A stretch of 53,061 bases of DNA from Acidimicrobiia bacterium. GTDB taxonomy: Bacteria > Actinomycetota > Acidimicrobiia > Spongiisociales > UBA5794. How positions within the stretch are numbered: position 1 is the stretch's first letter; each line of letters opens with the position of its first letter. The stretch spans positions 1-53,061 of the forward strand of contig JALSQW010000037.1 of the NCBI GenBank assembly GCA_026985095.1. The letters are read 5' to 3'. Of this stretch, positions 1-8,253 are shown piece after piece. The notes beneath the pieces are model-generated. The model was not told the origin of the DNA, did not search any database, and saw only the letters and a list, made by a program, of their open reading frames with translations. The position numbers were made by a program, and so were the translations under genes.

Positions 1-502
1 ACCAACTTTGCCCTGTCTCAAGAATCTTGACACGCGGCACTCCCCACCTGGCTCCCCCAGCTCATCGACCAACACGTGGCCGACTACCCGCCCGGACCCG
101 ACGGGCTGCTGTTCACCGCCCCCCCCCCAAGGAGGACCCATCCGGCGCAACGCCTTCCGATCCCGCATCTCGCACCCAGCCGTCGATGCTTCGGTCGAAC
201 ACCCGATGCGCTTCCACGACCTCCGCCACAGCCACGTCGCGCTGCTGATCGCCGAAGGTGCCCACCCTGCCGTCATCGCCTCGAGGCTCGAGCACACGAG
301 CGTCAAGACCGTCCTCGACGTCTACGGCCACCTCCACGAAGGCCTCGACCGCAACGCCGCCGACACCCTCAACCCACCCTGGAACGATCCTGACGTGGAC
401 GCAACACAACCGGCACCGCGACCAAGGAAGGGAACTGACCTAGAGAAACACAACAACCACAACGGAATCCAAGCGTGGGCGCTACTGGGATCGAACCAGT
501 GA
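1..502 (+). pseudogene. Tyrosine recombinase (integrase) C-terminal remnant
   Basis: This is the catalytic end of a phage-type tyrosine recombinase. The second half reads RFHDLRHSHVALL followed by SRLEHTSVKTVLDVYGHL, which carries the Arg-x-x-His box, the second His/Trp-region and the nucleophile Tyr. The first part (about 37-118) reads LPTWLPQLIDQHVADYPPG and LLFTAP in a different frame. The two frames meet at a run of ten C at 119-128; one C fewer would join them. The 5' part lies outside the window. The second frame runs on to 502 and into the opposite-strand tRNA-Val, so the tail after about residue 120 is probably not native. The position beside the 3' end of a tRNA suggests an integrated element whose body lies to the left. 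It could be a sequencing error in the C run rather than true decay. Confidence 0.7.
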
Positions 503-547
503 CCTCTGCCGCGTCAAGGCAGCGCTCTCCCGCTGAGCTAAGCGCCC
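476..547 (-). tRNA. tRNA-Val (GAC)
   Basis: A 72-nt cloverleaf reads on the minus strand from 547 to 476. The acceptor GGGCGCT pairs with AGCGCCC, the anticodon stem CTGCC/GGCAG holds loop TTGACGC with anticodon GAC, and the T arm has TTCGATC. The discriminator is A. The 3' CCA is not encoded. It is the last of three clustered tRNAs, and its 3' end faces the integrase remnant, so it is the likely attachment site of that element. Confidence 0.93.
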
Positions 548-573
548 TCAGGGGGACGTTCATTGTATCCCCG

Positions 574-645
574 AGGCGACGCCGGGAATCGAACCCGGGT
601 ACAGGGTTTTGCAGACCCTTGCCTCAACCACTCGGCCACGTCGCC
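574..645 (-). tRNA. tRNA-Cys (GCA)
   Basis: The minus strand from 645 to 574 folds as a tRNA. Acceptor GGCGACG pairs with CGTCGCC, anticodon stem AGGGT/ACCCT encloses CTGCAAA with anticodon GCA, and the T loop is TTCGATT. The discriminator is U, as expected for tRNA-Cys. CCA is not encoded. It lies between tRNA-Gly and tRNA-Val, an order common in actinobacteria. Confidence 0.93.
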
Positions 646-680
646 AGACAGAATCGGGCGGTCGAAGACCGCCCTGTTCG

Positions 681-753
681 AGCGGACGACCGGGTTCGAA
701 CCGGCGACCTCAACCTTGGCAAGGTTGCGCTCTACCAGCTGAGCTACGTCCGC
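681..753 (-). tRNA. tRNA-Gly (GCC)
   Basis: The minus strand from 753 to 681 folds as a tRNA. Acceptor GCGGACG pairs with CGTCCGC, D arm GCTC/GAGC is present, anticodon stem CAACC/GGTTG holds TTGCCAA with anticodon GCC, and the T loop is TTCGAAC. The discriminator is U, as in bacterial tRNA-Gly. It is the first gene of the Gly-Cys-Val cluster, 41 bases downstream of dut on the same strand. Confidence 0.93.
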
Positions 754-794
754 GCGGCCCGAAGGCTACCACGACCGCGATCCGAATCGATCCC

Positions 795-1223
795 TCAGAC
801 CCCGGTCGAGCCGAACCCGCCGCGTCCCCTCGCCGTGTCGTCCAGTTCGTCGACGGCCACCGGCTCCTGAACCACGAACGGCACGACGACGAACTGCGCG
901 ATCCGATCACCCCGTCGCACCTCGAAGGTCTCCGAACCCACATTGACGAGGATCACCCGCACCTCCCCCCGGTAGCCCGAATCGACCAGACCCGGCGCGT
1001 TGAGCACCGTCACGCCGTGGCGGACGGCCAGGCCGCTGCGCGGCACCACCCACCCGGCGTGGCCGGAGGGCACCGCGACCGCGACGCCCGTGCCCACGAG
1101 CGCCCGCTCACCGGGATCGAGCACCACGTCGTGGGCCGCCACGAGGTCCACGCCGGCATCCCCCGGATGGGCGTGTTCGGGCAGAGGAAGCAACGGATCG
1201 AGCGGCAGGAACGGTATCTTCAT
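795..1223 (-). CDS. dut: dUTP diphosphatase (dUTPase)
   Basis: A 142-aa trimeric dUTPase that hydrolyses dUTP to dUMP and pyrophosphate, keeping uracil out of DNA and feeding dTMP synthesis. All five family motifs are present in order: [15 protein letters not shown], the substrate loop [19 protein letters not shown], and the C-terminal Gly-rich [10 protein letters not shown] that closes over the active site. The ATG at 1223 gives a normal family length (about 140-155 aa); the longer upstream extension of this frame is only the shadow of the divergent gene. It diverges from the membrane-protein gene that starts 40 bases away and is followed by tRNA-Gly. Confidence 0.95.
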   Translation of the reverse strand: MKIPFLPLDPLLPLPEHAHPGDAGVDLVAAHDVVLDPGERALVGTGVAVAVPSGHAGWVVPRSGLAVRHGVTVLNAPGLVDSGYRGEVRVILVNVGSETFEVRRGDRIAQFVVVPFVVQEPVAVDELDDTARGRGGFGSTGV

Positions 1224-1262
1224 GGTCCGATTGTCCCATCTCCGTGCACGAGGAGCGTTCCC

Positions 1263-2462
1263 GTGAGCCGACGCCCATCGATCCCCGAGCTTCCGGGAAG
1301 CGACGCGTCGTGGTTCCTCGAGCTGGTCGGAGCGATCGCGCCCACCCCGACACCCAAGGGATCCCTCGCCGACCTCGCCTCCGAATCCAACCGTCGGAGC
1401 GACGGCGAGGCCGACGCACCGGTCGCCGCGGACACTGCCGCCATGCCAGACGATCCCTTCCCAACGGACACCTCCACGACCGGGGCCTCCATCGCCGTGG
1501 AAGGGCTCGACGCTCCCCCGACCGGGACCCTCCCGGTCGCCGCGCCGGCCGCCCGCACCGTCCCCGCGTCGCCTCCACCGGCGACCCCAGCCGACGGGTC
1601 GCCGCTGCCCGGCGGATGGACACCCGGTGACCTCGCCCCCGAACTCGAGACCCGACGGAGTGTCCGGCTCGGATCCATCCTGGCCACCCTGGTCCTCGTG
1701 GTGGTGGTCGGCGCCGCCGTGGTGCTGGTCCCCCGATTCGTCCGCAGCGAAGCCGCCTCCACCGCCCTTCGCTACGAGACGGCGCTGGTCGACCTGCGGA
1801 ACGTGCTGCCCGACGCCCAACTCGCCCTCGCCACCCTCACCGACCCCACCGCGGTCGCCGGCGACGTCACCGCCACCGTCCCGACCGTCGCCGCCCTCGA
1901 CGCCGCCGCCCACGACGTCGTCGTCCTCGGCGACGCCCCGTTGCCATCGACACCGCCCCTGGTCCCCCGCGGTCCCCTCGACGCCCTCGAACCGGCGCGA
2001 CAGCAGCTCAGCGTCCTGGGCACCGAAGGATCCTCCATCGCCTCCCGCCTCGGGCACATCTTCAGCTACCGCACCACCGTCGGCGACCTCCTCGACACCG
2101 GGCCGCTGCCGGTGACCGCCGACCCCCAACAGATCAACACGCTCAGCGTCGATCTGGCAGAGACCCTGGCCGACGACGCCGAACTGGTGGCGGCACTTCC
2201 CGACGACGCCGCCTTCACACAACTGCGGGGCGCCGTCGACGACGCGCTCGTGCGGTTCGCGGCATGGCAAGGCGACTACACCGAAGCGCTGGCCTCCGGA
2301 GACGACGCGACCGCGACGGTGCTCGTCGCCGAGCTCTCGGACCTGCGCCGATCCCTGATCCATCTCCTCGACGTCGCTCTCGCCGACGTCCGACCCGACC
2401 TGGATTCCCAGATCATCGAGCTCGCCGGCCAGATCGAAACCGCGATCGACGACCTCCGCTGA
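1263..2462 (+). CDS. Single-pass membrane protein of unknown function
   Basis: A 399-aa protein I do not recognise. The GTG at 1263 is chosen because GAGGAG lies at 1250-1255, seven bases upstream. Residues 1 to about 135 are polar, rich in Pro, Thr and Ala and probably disordered. One strong hydrophobic helix follows ([21 protein letters not shown], about 140-160), then a long helical extracytoplasmic region of Ala, Leu, Asp and Thr with no Cys. The layout, a disordered cytoplasmic N-terminus, one anchor and an outer helical domain, is typical of actinobacterial envelope proteins. It ends tail-to-tail with nrdR. Function cannot be inferred. Confidence 0.75.
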   Translation: MSRRPSIPELPGSDASWFLELVGAIAPTPTPKGSLADLASESNRRSDGEADAPVAADTAAMPDDPFPTDTSTTGASIAVEGLDAPPTGTLPVAAPAARTVPASPPPATPADGSPLPGGWTPGDLAPELETRRSVRLGSILATLVLVVVVGAAVVLVPRFVRSEAASTALRYETALVDLRNVLPDAQLALATLTDPTAVAGDVTATVPTVAALDAAAHDVVVLGDAPLPSTPPLVPRGPLDALEPARQQLSVLGTEGSSIASRLGHIFSYRTTVGDLLDTGPLPVTADPQQINTLSVDLAETLADDAELVAALPDDAAFTQLRGAVDDALVRFAAWQGDYTEALASGDDATATVLVAELSDLRRSLIHLLDVALADVRPDLDSQIIELAGQIETAIDDLR

Positions 2463-2496
2463 ACCGGCGCCGGTCGACCCACCCGCCGTCGTCCGC

Positions 2497-2949
2497 TCAA
2501 CGGTCCTCTTCGAGGGCAGCCATCTCCCGTTCGAAGTCCCGTGCCCCTTCGAAGTCCTTGTAGACGGAGGCGAACCGCAGATAGGCGACCTCGTCGACCG
2601 CCCGCAACCCGGCCAGCACCTCCCGACCGACGTCCTCGGTCGTCACCGTCCCACCCGGGTCGGCCATGACCATCGCCTCGACCCGCCCCACCAGTCGATC
2701 GATCGCCCCTTCGGGCACGGGCCGATCCGCGAGCGCACGTTCCACCCCTCGACGCACCTTGGCGGCGGTGAACCTCTGCAGTGAGCCGTCGCGTTTGCGG
2801 ACGCTCGGCACCACGTCGGGACGCTCGAAGGTCGTGAACCGCTGACCACAGGCCACGCACATCCGTCGACGACGGATCGCCCGACCCTCCTCGGCGGGCC
2901 GACTGTCGACGACGCGGGTATCTTCCATGGTGCAGAACGGACAGCGCAC
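2497..2949 (-). CDS. nrdR: Transcriptional repressor NrdR
   Basis: A 150-aa NrdR, the nucleotide-sensing repressor of ribonucleotide reductase genes. The N-terminal zinc ribbon uses Cys3, Cys6, Cys31 and Cys34 (CPFC...CVAC). The ATP-cone follows at about residues 48-138 ([19 protein letters not shown] to [12 protein letters not shown]). The start is GTG at 2949. There is no Shine-Dalgarno sequence, but TACCCT lies nine bases upstream, so the message may be leaderless. Its place next to the LysM gene and lexA is the usual actinobacterial arrangement. Confidence 0.96.
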   Translation of the reverse strand: MRCPFCTMEDTRVVDSRPAEEGRAIRRRRMCVACGQRFTTFERPDVVPSVRKRDGSLQRFTAAKVRRGVERALADRPVPEGAIDRLVGRVEAMVMADPGGTVTTEDVGREVLAGLRAVDEVAYLRFASVYKDFEGARDFEREMAALEEDR

Positions 2950-2968
2950 GATGAACGGAGGGTAGCCC

Positions 2969-3604
2969 GTGCAGTGGCTCCAGGTTCACGACACGTTCCT
3001 GTCCCTGGCCGACTCGCTCGTCGAACTCGTGGCCGGGGTCGAGGACTTCTCCATCCCCGCCCTCGGAGCCTGGGACGCCGACCGGTTGACCGGGCATCTC
3101 CTGCGAGCCGTCGTCACGCCCGTCCACTACCTCGCCGAACCCGAACCCGACGGCGGACCCCTGCCGTCGACGGCGGACTACTTCGTCCGCTATCTCGACC
3201 GCCGCGACGAGGACCCCGAGGCGATGGCCGCCGGGATCGCATCCCGGGCGGGAGACGAGCTGGAGGGCATCGACCCGGCGGCGTACCCACGCATGTTCCG
3301 GGAGGCCGCCGCTGCTGCCCGCGCCGCCCTGCAGGTGATCTCGGGCGACCGCAAGGTCCCGACCCCGATGGGGCCCATGCGCATCCACGACTACCTGCGG
3401 ACCCGCATCCTGGAAGCAACGGTGCACGGGGTCGATCTCGCCCGGGCCACCCACAGCCGATGGGAGCCGCCCGAGACCGCCGTCGCCGACAGTCTCGTGC
3501 TGCTCACCGAGATCTCACGACACCGGGGCCTGGGGGTCGACCTCCTGCTGGCGTTGACCGGCCGCACGAGCTGCGACGACCGGGCCTTGCCCGTCCTGAG
3601 CTGA
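2969..3604 (+). CDS. DinB/maleylpyruvate isomerase-like protein
   Basis: A 211-aa protein of the mycothiol-dependent maleylpyruvate isomerase / DinB-like superfamily: a four-helix bundle with a metal site, typically involved in thiol transfer or detoxification. The N-terminal helix DTFLSLADSLVELVAGV, the WDADRLTGHLLRAVVTPVHYL segment with its conserved His, and the late motif RILEATVHGVDLARAT are family hallmarks. GTG at 2969 is chosen because GGAGGG sits about seven bases upstream. It diverges from nrdR. The substrate is unknown. Confidence 0.75.
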   Translation: MQWLQVHDTFLSLADSLVELVAGVEDFSIPALGAWDADRLTGHLLRAVVTPVHYLAEPEPDGGPLPSTADYFVRYLDRRDEDPEAMAAGIASRAGDELEGIDPAAYPRMFREAAAAARAALQVISGDRKVPTPMGPMRIHDYLRTRILEATVHGVDLARATHSRWEPPETAVADSLVLLTEISRHRGLGVDLLLALTGRTSCDDRALPVLS

Positions 3605-3616
3605 CCGCCCCCGGCG

Positions 3617-3913
3617 TCAGGGTGAGCCGGGGTCGTACACTGGCACCTCGAGGCGCTGGCCCACCTGCAGGACCGACCCTTCGATCCGGTTGATCCGTCG
3701 GATCTGTTCGACCACGTCGCGGGTGTCGGCCCCATCGGGACCGACCTCACGGGCGATCTCCCACAGCGTATCGCCAGGGTGGACCCGATACTCGGTGGTC
3801 GGGGTAAGTTCGCCGGTGGCTTGGCCGGCCGAGGCGAGGAAGAGGAAGACCGCGACGACCGTCGTGGTGATGATGACCAGAGCCCGTGCTCCGATGTTGG
3901 TCCGGTGTTGCAT
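3617..3913 (-). CDS. LysM-domain membrane protein, SOS-controlled
   Basis: A 98-aa protein with an N-terminal hydrophobic segment (ALVIITTTVVAVFLFLASAG, about 10-29) and one LysM peptidoglycan-binding domain (YRVHPGDTLWEIAREVG to LQVGQRLEVPV, about 42-93). ATG 3913 is preceded by GGAGG with good spacing; a longer frame start at 3949 is not needed. In actinobacteria the gene next to and divergent from lexA is a LysM protein made on DNA damage; mycobacterial Rv2719c is the known example and YneA is the Bacillus analogue. It probably restrains division or cell-wall growth during the SOS response. The upstream promoter (4101-4167) with three LexA operators supports this. No catalytic domain is visible. 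Confidence 0.88.
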   Translation of the reverse strand: MQHRTNIGARALVIITTTVVAVFLFLASAGQATGELTPTTEYRVHPGDTLWEIAREVGPDGADTRDVVEQIRRINRIEGSVLQVGQRLEVPVYDPGSP

Positions 3914-4100
3914 CTTCCTACCTCCTCTACCTGGCCGGCCCCCCGCCACTCCCCCGGGAGCCGCTCCGCCGCCCTACCGCTCCCGGGCCGAAACCCTGCG
4001 TCGGCGGGTCGACTCCCCCACCCGCCACCTCGCTTCCGAACTCGGGTTCTCGAGGTGACACGATCACCGTATCGACCGGGTGTGACAGGAACGCCGGGTA

Positions 4101-4167
4101 CGAACATGTGTTCGCTAGCCACACCATACCGAACGCCTGTTCGACTGTCAAGGCGAACACCTGTTCC
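4101..4167 (-). promoter_or_regulatory. SOS promoter with three LexA operators (LysM gene)
   Basis: On the minus strand a sigma-70-type promoter reads TTGACA at 4151-4146, a 17-base spacer, and TATGGT at 4128-4123. Three near-identical SOS boxes sit on it: CGAACATGTGTTCG at 4101-4114 just past the start point, CGAACGCCTGTTCG at 4130-4143 filling the spacer, and CGAACACCTGTTCC at 4154-4167 just upstream of -35. They match the actinobacterial LexA consensus CGAAC-N4-GTTCG. The predicted leader before the LysM start codon is about 200 nt. Confidence 0.88.
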
Positions 4168-4456
4168 CCCGCGGCGCATCGGAACGGATCCCATCGGCTA
4201 CCGGCCGCCGACGGGTCGGCGGGCCTCGGCCCGACCGCCTCACCAGCGTCGAGCCCGACCGCGCCGGCGGCGGAGGCGGCTCGCCGGGCCCGCCGTCGGG
4301 GCTTCCGTCGCGACGGGCCGGCAGCGGTGCGTCCCTCGGGCCCCGACCTCGCCGGCAACGACGCGAAGAGAGGGACCGGGCCTCCTCCCGCCGACCCACC
4401 ACGCCATGACCCCCAGGGGAGAGCCAGTCGCGCCCCGCCGTCCAGACCGGCCCTAC
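4168..4456. other. Non-coding stretch between SOS promoters
   Basis: I see no supportable gene here. Frames are open on both strands because of the high GC, but their translations are low-complexity Arg/Ala/Pro/Gly with no start signal or domain. With 3914-4100, the leader of the LysM message, it makes an unusually long divergent control region for lexA. Confidence 0.6.
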
Positions 4457-4470
4457 CGAACATATGTTTG
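4457..4470 (+). promoter_or_regulatory. LexA operator of lexA
   Basis: CGAACATATGTTTG is an SOS box with one arm mismatched, 55 bases before the lexA ATG. A possible promoter is TTGGTC at 4468-4473, overlapping the box, with TACCAT at 4491-4496 at 17-base spacing. It would give autoregulation of lexA, as is universal for the gene. Confidence 0.82.
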
Positions 4471-4525
4471 GTCCCTGCGCGGTTCCCGGGTACCATCAGG
4501 ACCCACGCCAGTCGAGGGGAACATC

Positions 4526-5167
4526 ATGACCACCGAACCTGCCCGGCTCTCGGACCGCCAGCGCCAGATCCTCGAGCTCATCATGGCGACCGTCGCCGAC
4601 CGCGGCTATCCACCATCGGTCCGCGAGATCGGCGAGGCCGTGGGCCTGTCGTCGCCGTCCACCGTCCACAGCCACCTGTCGGCCCTCGCCAAGGCCGGGT
4701 ACATCCGCCGCGACCCGAGCAAACCGCGAGCCATCGAGGTCATCGACCGCGGCGACGCCACCGTGTCGGATCTGCACCGGGCACCCGTCCGCGACGTGCC
4801 CCTCGTGGGACGCATCGCTGCCGGCTCGCCCATCCTCGCCGAAGAGGACATCGAGGAGATCTACCCGCTCCCCACCGAGATCGTCGGCAACGAACCCGTG
4901 TTCATGCTCGAGGTCCGGGGCGACTCGATGATCGACGCCGGCATCCTCGACCGCGACTACGTCGTGGTCCGCCGCCAACCGACCGCCGACGACGGCCAGC
5001 TCGTGGCAGCCCTCGTCGACGGTGAGGAAGCCACCGTCAAGCGCCTCCAACGTCTCGACGGCCGCGTCGTGTTGCGGCCCGAGAACCCCGACTACCCGCC
5101 GATGGTGTTCAGCGACGGCGTCGAGATCCTCGGCGTCGTCGTCGCCGTGCTCCGTCGCGTCGAATAG
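4526..5167 (+). CDS. lexA: SOS repressor LexA
   Basis: A 213-aa LexA: repressor of the DNA-damage regulon and self-cleaving protease activated by RecA filaments. The winged HTH spans about residues 5-70 (LSDRQRQILELI, SVREIGEAVGLSSPSTVHSHL). The cleavage site is Ala99-Gly100 in GRIAAGSP, the catalytic Ser is 134 in RGDSMIDAG, and the Lys is 172 in ATVKRL. The ATG at 4526 has GAGGGG just upstream. It diverges from the LysM gene and is autoregulated through the box at 4457-4470; matching boxes occur in the LysM and recA promoters. Confidence 0.98.
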   Translation: MTTEPARLSDRQRQILELIMATVADRGYPPSVREIGEAVGLSSPSTVHSHLSALAKAGYIRRDPSKPRAIEVIDRGDATVSDLHRAPVRDVPLVGRIAAGSPILAEEDIEEIYPLPTEIVGNEPVFMLEVRGDSMIDAGILDRDYVVVRRQPTADDGQLVAALVDGEEATVKRLQRLDGRVVLRPENPDYPPMVFSDGVEILGVVVAVLRRVE

Positions 5168-5173
5168 CGGACA

Positions 5174-5935
5174 TCACCGGCCGATCGACCCGGTGAACAC
5201 GATGTTCGCCGGGCCTTCGATCCACGCCCCCTCCTCGGTCAGCTCGACGACCAGCTCCCCGCCCGGCAACTTGACCTCCACCCGACGCCCGACCTCACCG
5301 GCCTCGTGGGCGGCGTAGGCCGCCGCCGCCGCACCCGTACCGCACGCCAGGGTCTCGCCCACTCCGCGTTCCCACACCCGCAACCCGATCCGTTCGGCGT
5401 CGATGACCTGGACGAACTCGACGTTCGTTCCCCCGGGGAACATCGGATCGGTACCGATCCGCGGTCCGAGGTCCCCCACCGGCGCGGCCTGCGCGTCCTC
5501 GACGAACACGACGGCATGCGGGTTCCCCATCCCGACGGGTTTCACCTCGGCTCCCGCGACCGCCAGGACATCGGTGCGGAACCCATGCGGCGCACCGAGG
5601 AACGCCCGCACACCCTCGTCGAGGATCTCCACCGGCCGCGCACCGACCGCGGTCTCCACGACGAAGCGTCGACCACCGACCCACCCTCGCTCGAACGCCA
5701 GGCGGGCGACACACCGCAGCCCGTTGCCGCACATCTCCGCCGGCGCACCGTCGGCGTTCCAGTATCGCATCGAGATCCGGTCCCCATCCAACGGGGTCAC
5801 CTCGAGGAACCCATCGGCACCGATCCCGAACCGGCGAGCACACCATCGCTGGATGTCTCCCGGGTCCGGAGCCTCCATCGGGCCCTCCACGACGATGAAG
5901 TCGTTCCCGAGCCCCTCCATCTTCACGAAGTCCAT
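5174..5935 (-). CDS. dapF: Diaminopimelate epimerase
   Basis: A 253-aa DapF, converting LL- to meso-diaminopimelate for lysine and peptidoglycan cross-links. The two catalytic cysteines are Cys69 in EMCGNGLRC and Cys198 in LACGTGAAAAA, one in each pseudo-symmetric half, and FVKMEGLGNDF is the family N-terminus. The start overlaps the end of miaA by 13 bases, so both are probably on one message. It ends six bases from the lexA stop, tail-to-tail. Confidence 0.97.
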   Translation of the reverse strand: MDFVKMEGLGNDFIVVEGPMEAPDPGDIQRWCARRFGIGADGFLEVTPLDGDRISMRYWNADGAPAEMCGNGLRCVARLAFERGWVGGRRFVVETAVGARPVEILDEGVRAFLGAPHGFRTDVLAVAGAEVKPVGMGNPHAVVFVEDAQAAPVGDLGPRIGTDPMFPGGTNVEFVQVIDAERIGLRVWERGVGETLACGTGAAAAAYAAHEAGEVGRRVEVKLPGGELVVELTEEGAWIEGPANIVFTGSIGR

Positions 5936-6837
5936 ACCGGATCCTCCTCGAGCGTCGCCACGATCGTCTCGGCGACGGCGTCCGGATCATCCTGCCACGC
6001 CAGCCAGCGGAGACGCGGATCCCTCCCGAAGAAGGTCCGCTGGCGCTTCGCCAACGCCAGCGTCGCGGCCATCGCCGCCGCCACACCCTCATCCTCGGAT
6101 CGCTCACCGGCGACCACCGGCAGCAGCTCCTTGTACCCGACCGCCTGGGACGCGGTCCGGCTCAACCGTCCCGCCAGCGAGGCCACCTCGTCGAGGAGTC
6201 CGGCAGCCATCATCACCTCCAGCCTCCGCGTCACCCGTCCCCTCAGCTCATCCCCCGGATCGATCCCGAACCCCACGAACGGCACCTCCGGCTGGTACCT
6301 TCGCACCGCGATCGCCTCGCGGGTCGCTGCTCTCGACGACGGGCCGCGACCGGTGAGGCGCAGGATCTCCACCGCCCGCGCCACCCGCCGGGGGTTCGCC
6401 ACATCGACGTGCTCGGGAGCCGCAGGATCGGCGGCCAGCAGCTCCGCGACCAACGCCTCGGCGTCGACGTGCTCCAACGACGCGGCCAGCATCGGGTCCC
6501 GCGGCTCGAACCGCAACGGGTCCACCAGGGACCGGAAATGGAGGCCGGACCCTCCGACCACGACCACCGGCCGGCCGGCGAGCTCTTCCAGCGCCTCGCG
6601 CCCGGCCCGCTGGAACGCGGCCACGGTGAAGTCCTCCTCGGGATCGCACAGGTCGATCATGCGGTAGTCGAACTCGCGACGGGCAGCGACGCCCGGCTTG
6701 GCGGTCCCGATGTCCATCCCCCGGTACACCTGCATCGAGTCGACCGATACGATCGCCGCGCCCAGTCGGCGGGCGACGGCCTCGGCCACCGCCGACTTGC
6801 CCGACGCCGTGGGACCCACGATGGCGACGACCGTCAG
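5923..6837 (-). CDS. miaA: tRNA dimethylallyltransferase MiaA, probable CTG start
   Basis: MiaA adds a dimethylallyl group to A37 of tRNAs that read U-starting codons. The P-loop GPTASGKS is near the N-terminus, with VSVDSMQVYRGMDIGTAK, GGSGLHFRSL and QAVGYKEL following as in the family. The first ATG/GTG in frame (GTG 6819) would start inside the conserved beta-strand before the P-loop. Six codons upstream is CTG at 6837, giving (M)TVVAIVGPTASGKS, with AGGAG seven bases before it, and a CTGA overlap with the miaB stop. I therefore place the start at CTG 6837 (304 aa). It is translationally coupled to miaB and overlaps dapF. Confidence 0.92.
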   Translation of the reverse strand: MTVVAIVGPTASGKSAVAEAVARRLGAAIVSVDSMQVYRGMDIGTAKPGVAARREFDYRMIDLCDPEEDFTVAAFQRAGREALEELAGRPVVVVGGSGLHFRSLVDPLRFEPRDPMLAASLEHVDAEALVAELLAADPAAPEHVDVANPRRVARAVEILRLTGRGPSSRAATREAIAVRRYQPEVPFVGFGIDPGDELRGRVTRRLEVMMAAGLLDEVASLAGRLSRTASQAVGYKELLPVVAGERSEDEGVAAAMAATLALAKRQRTFFGRDPRLRWLAWQDDPDAVAETIVATLEEDPVWTS

Positions 6838-8219
6838 CTCGGCGCTCCTTCGAGGTGATGCGGAGCGGCCCTGGTGATCGTCACGTTCAAGAACGTGCCC
6901 GCCGGCCAGCTTCCCGGGACATGGACGATCCGATTGCCGCGAGATCGCGCGGTCACGACCGACCGATCTCGGCGGGACGGCCCTTCGACCAGGACCTCGA
7001 GGCGCCGGCCGACCCGCTCCTGGTTGCGCTCGAAGGTGATGGCGTTCTGGAGCTGCACGAGGCGGTCGAACCGCTCCTGGACGACCTCGGCGGGAACCTG
7101 CCCGTCCATCGTCGCCGCCGGCGTCCCCGGCCGAGGCGAGTACTGGAACATGAACGCCGAATCGAAGCGGGCCTCGGCCACCACCTCCAGGGTCCGCTCG
7201 AAGTCGTGGTCCTCCTCCCCGGGGAACCCGACGATGATGTCCGTCGACACGCTCAGATCCGGCACCATCGCCCGGGCCATCTCGAGCTTGCGCAGGAACC
7301 GCTCGGCCGTGTACCCCCGATGCATGGCGGCCAGGATCCGGTCGCTTCCGGCCTGGAGCGGCAGGTGGAGCTGCTCGCAGACGGCGTCGGTCTCGGCCAT
7401 CGCCGCCACCACGTCCTCCTTGATGTCCTTCGGATGCGGACTGGTGAAGCGGATCCGGCGGATCCCGTCGACATCGCCGACCCGGCGGAGAAGCTCCGAG
7501 AACAGCGCCTTGTGGCCCCCTTGCTCGAGATCGCGGCCATAGGAGTTGACGTTCTGGCCGAGGAGGGTGACCTCGACCACCCCTCGGGCGGCGAGGGTCT
7601 CGACCTCCCGCAGGACGTCGCCCGGCCGGCGACTGAGCTCAGGGCCCCGCACGATCGGCACGATGCAGAAGGTGCACGAGTTGTTACATCCGATCGTGAT
7701 CGTCACCCACGCGGTGTGCTCGGACTCCCGATGGGCCGGGAGATGGGACGGCATCTCGGCAGCGTCGACCGTCTGTTCCCAGATCTCGGTCACCGGTCCC
7801 CATTCGTCGACGTGGTCGAGGAGGTCGACGACCCGGTGCGTGTTGTGGGTCCCGAAGACGACGTCGACCCACTCGGCTCGTTCCCGGATCGTCCCGCGGT
7901 CCTTCTGTGCCATGCATCCGCCGACGGCGATCCGCATGTCGGGACGGTCCCGTTTCAGGCGACGCAGCGACCCGAGGTACCCGTAGAGCTTCCGGTCGGC
8001 GTTCTCCCGGATCGTGCAGGTGTTGAGCACGACCAGGTCCGCCTCGGCGGGATCGTCGGTGGGGACCATCCCGTCGGCCTCGAGCAGCCCGGCGATCCGT
8101 TCCGAGTCGTGGTCGTTCATCTGGCACCCGTACGTCCGCAGGTAGTAGGTGCGTCCCGTCCGGGTCGGGACGCGGGGTTCCTTGACGGTCGGCATGCCGA
8201 GCAGGGTGGTCTCGCTCAC
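6834..8219 (-). CDS. miaB: tRNA methylthiotransferase MiaB
   Basis: A radical-SAM enzyme that adds the 2-methylthio group to i6A37, directly after MiaA in the pathway. The N-terminal MTTase domain holds three cluster cysteines (YGCQMN, NTCTIR, GGCMAQ), the radical-SAM CxxxCxxC is CNNSCTFC, and a TRAM domain closes the protein. GTG 8219 is preferred over ATG 8237 because GAGGA lies seven bases before it and nothing comparable precedes the ATG. It is co-directional with rny (34-base gap) and overlaps miaA at the CTGA. Confidence 0.96.
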   Translation of the reverse strand: MSETTLLGMPTVKEPRVPTRTGRTYYLRTYGCQMNDHDSERIAGLLEADGMVPTDDPAEADLVVLNTCTIRENADRKLYGYLGSLRRLKRDRPDMRIAVGGCMAQKDRGTIRERAEWVDVVFGTHNTHRVVDLLDHVDEWGPVTEIWEQTVDAAEMPSHLPAHRESEHTAWVTITIGCNNSCTFCIVPIVRGPELSRRPGDVLREVETLAARGVVEVTLLGQNVNSYGRDLEQGGHKALFSELLRRVGDVDGIRRIRFTSPHPKDIKEDVVAAMAETDAVCEQLHLPLQAGSDRILAAMHRGYTAERFLRKLEMARAMVPDLSVSTDIIVGFPGEEDHDFERTLEVVAEARFDSAFMFQYSPRPGTPAATMDGQVPAEVVQERFDRLVQLQNAITFERNQERVGRRLEVLVEGPSRRDRSVVTARSRGNRIVHVPGSWPAGTFLNVTITRAAPHHLEGAPS

Positions 8220-8253
8220 GGGTCGATCCTCGATCATCGGGGCGGATGGATGC

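Noticed and set aside
474-760. tRNA-Sec in the tRNA cluster
   Set aside because: The three tRNAs have anticodons GAC, GCA and GCC and normal 72-73 nt lengths; none is Sec.
795-2363. A 522-aa fusion form of dUTPase
   Set aside because: Only the last 142 residues are dUTPase; the rest is the antisense of the membrane-protein gene.
3927-4496. 189-aa minus-strand gene in the lexA-LysM gap
   Set aside because: It runs through all three SOS boxes and the LysM promoter, has no start signal and low-complexity composition.
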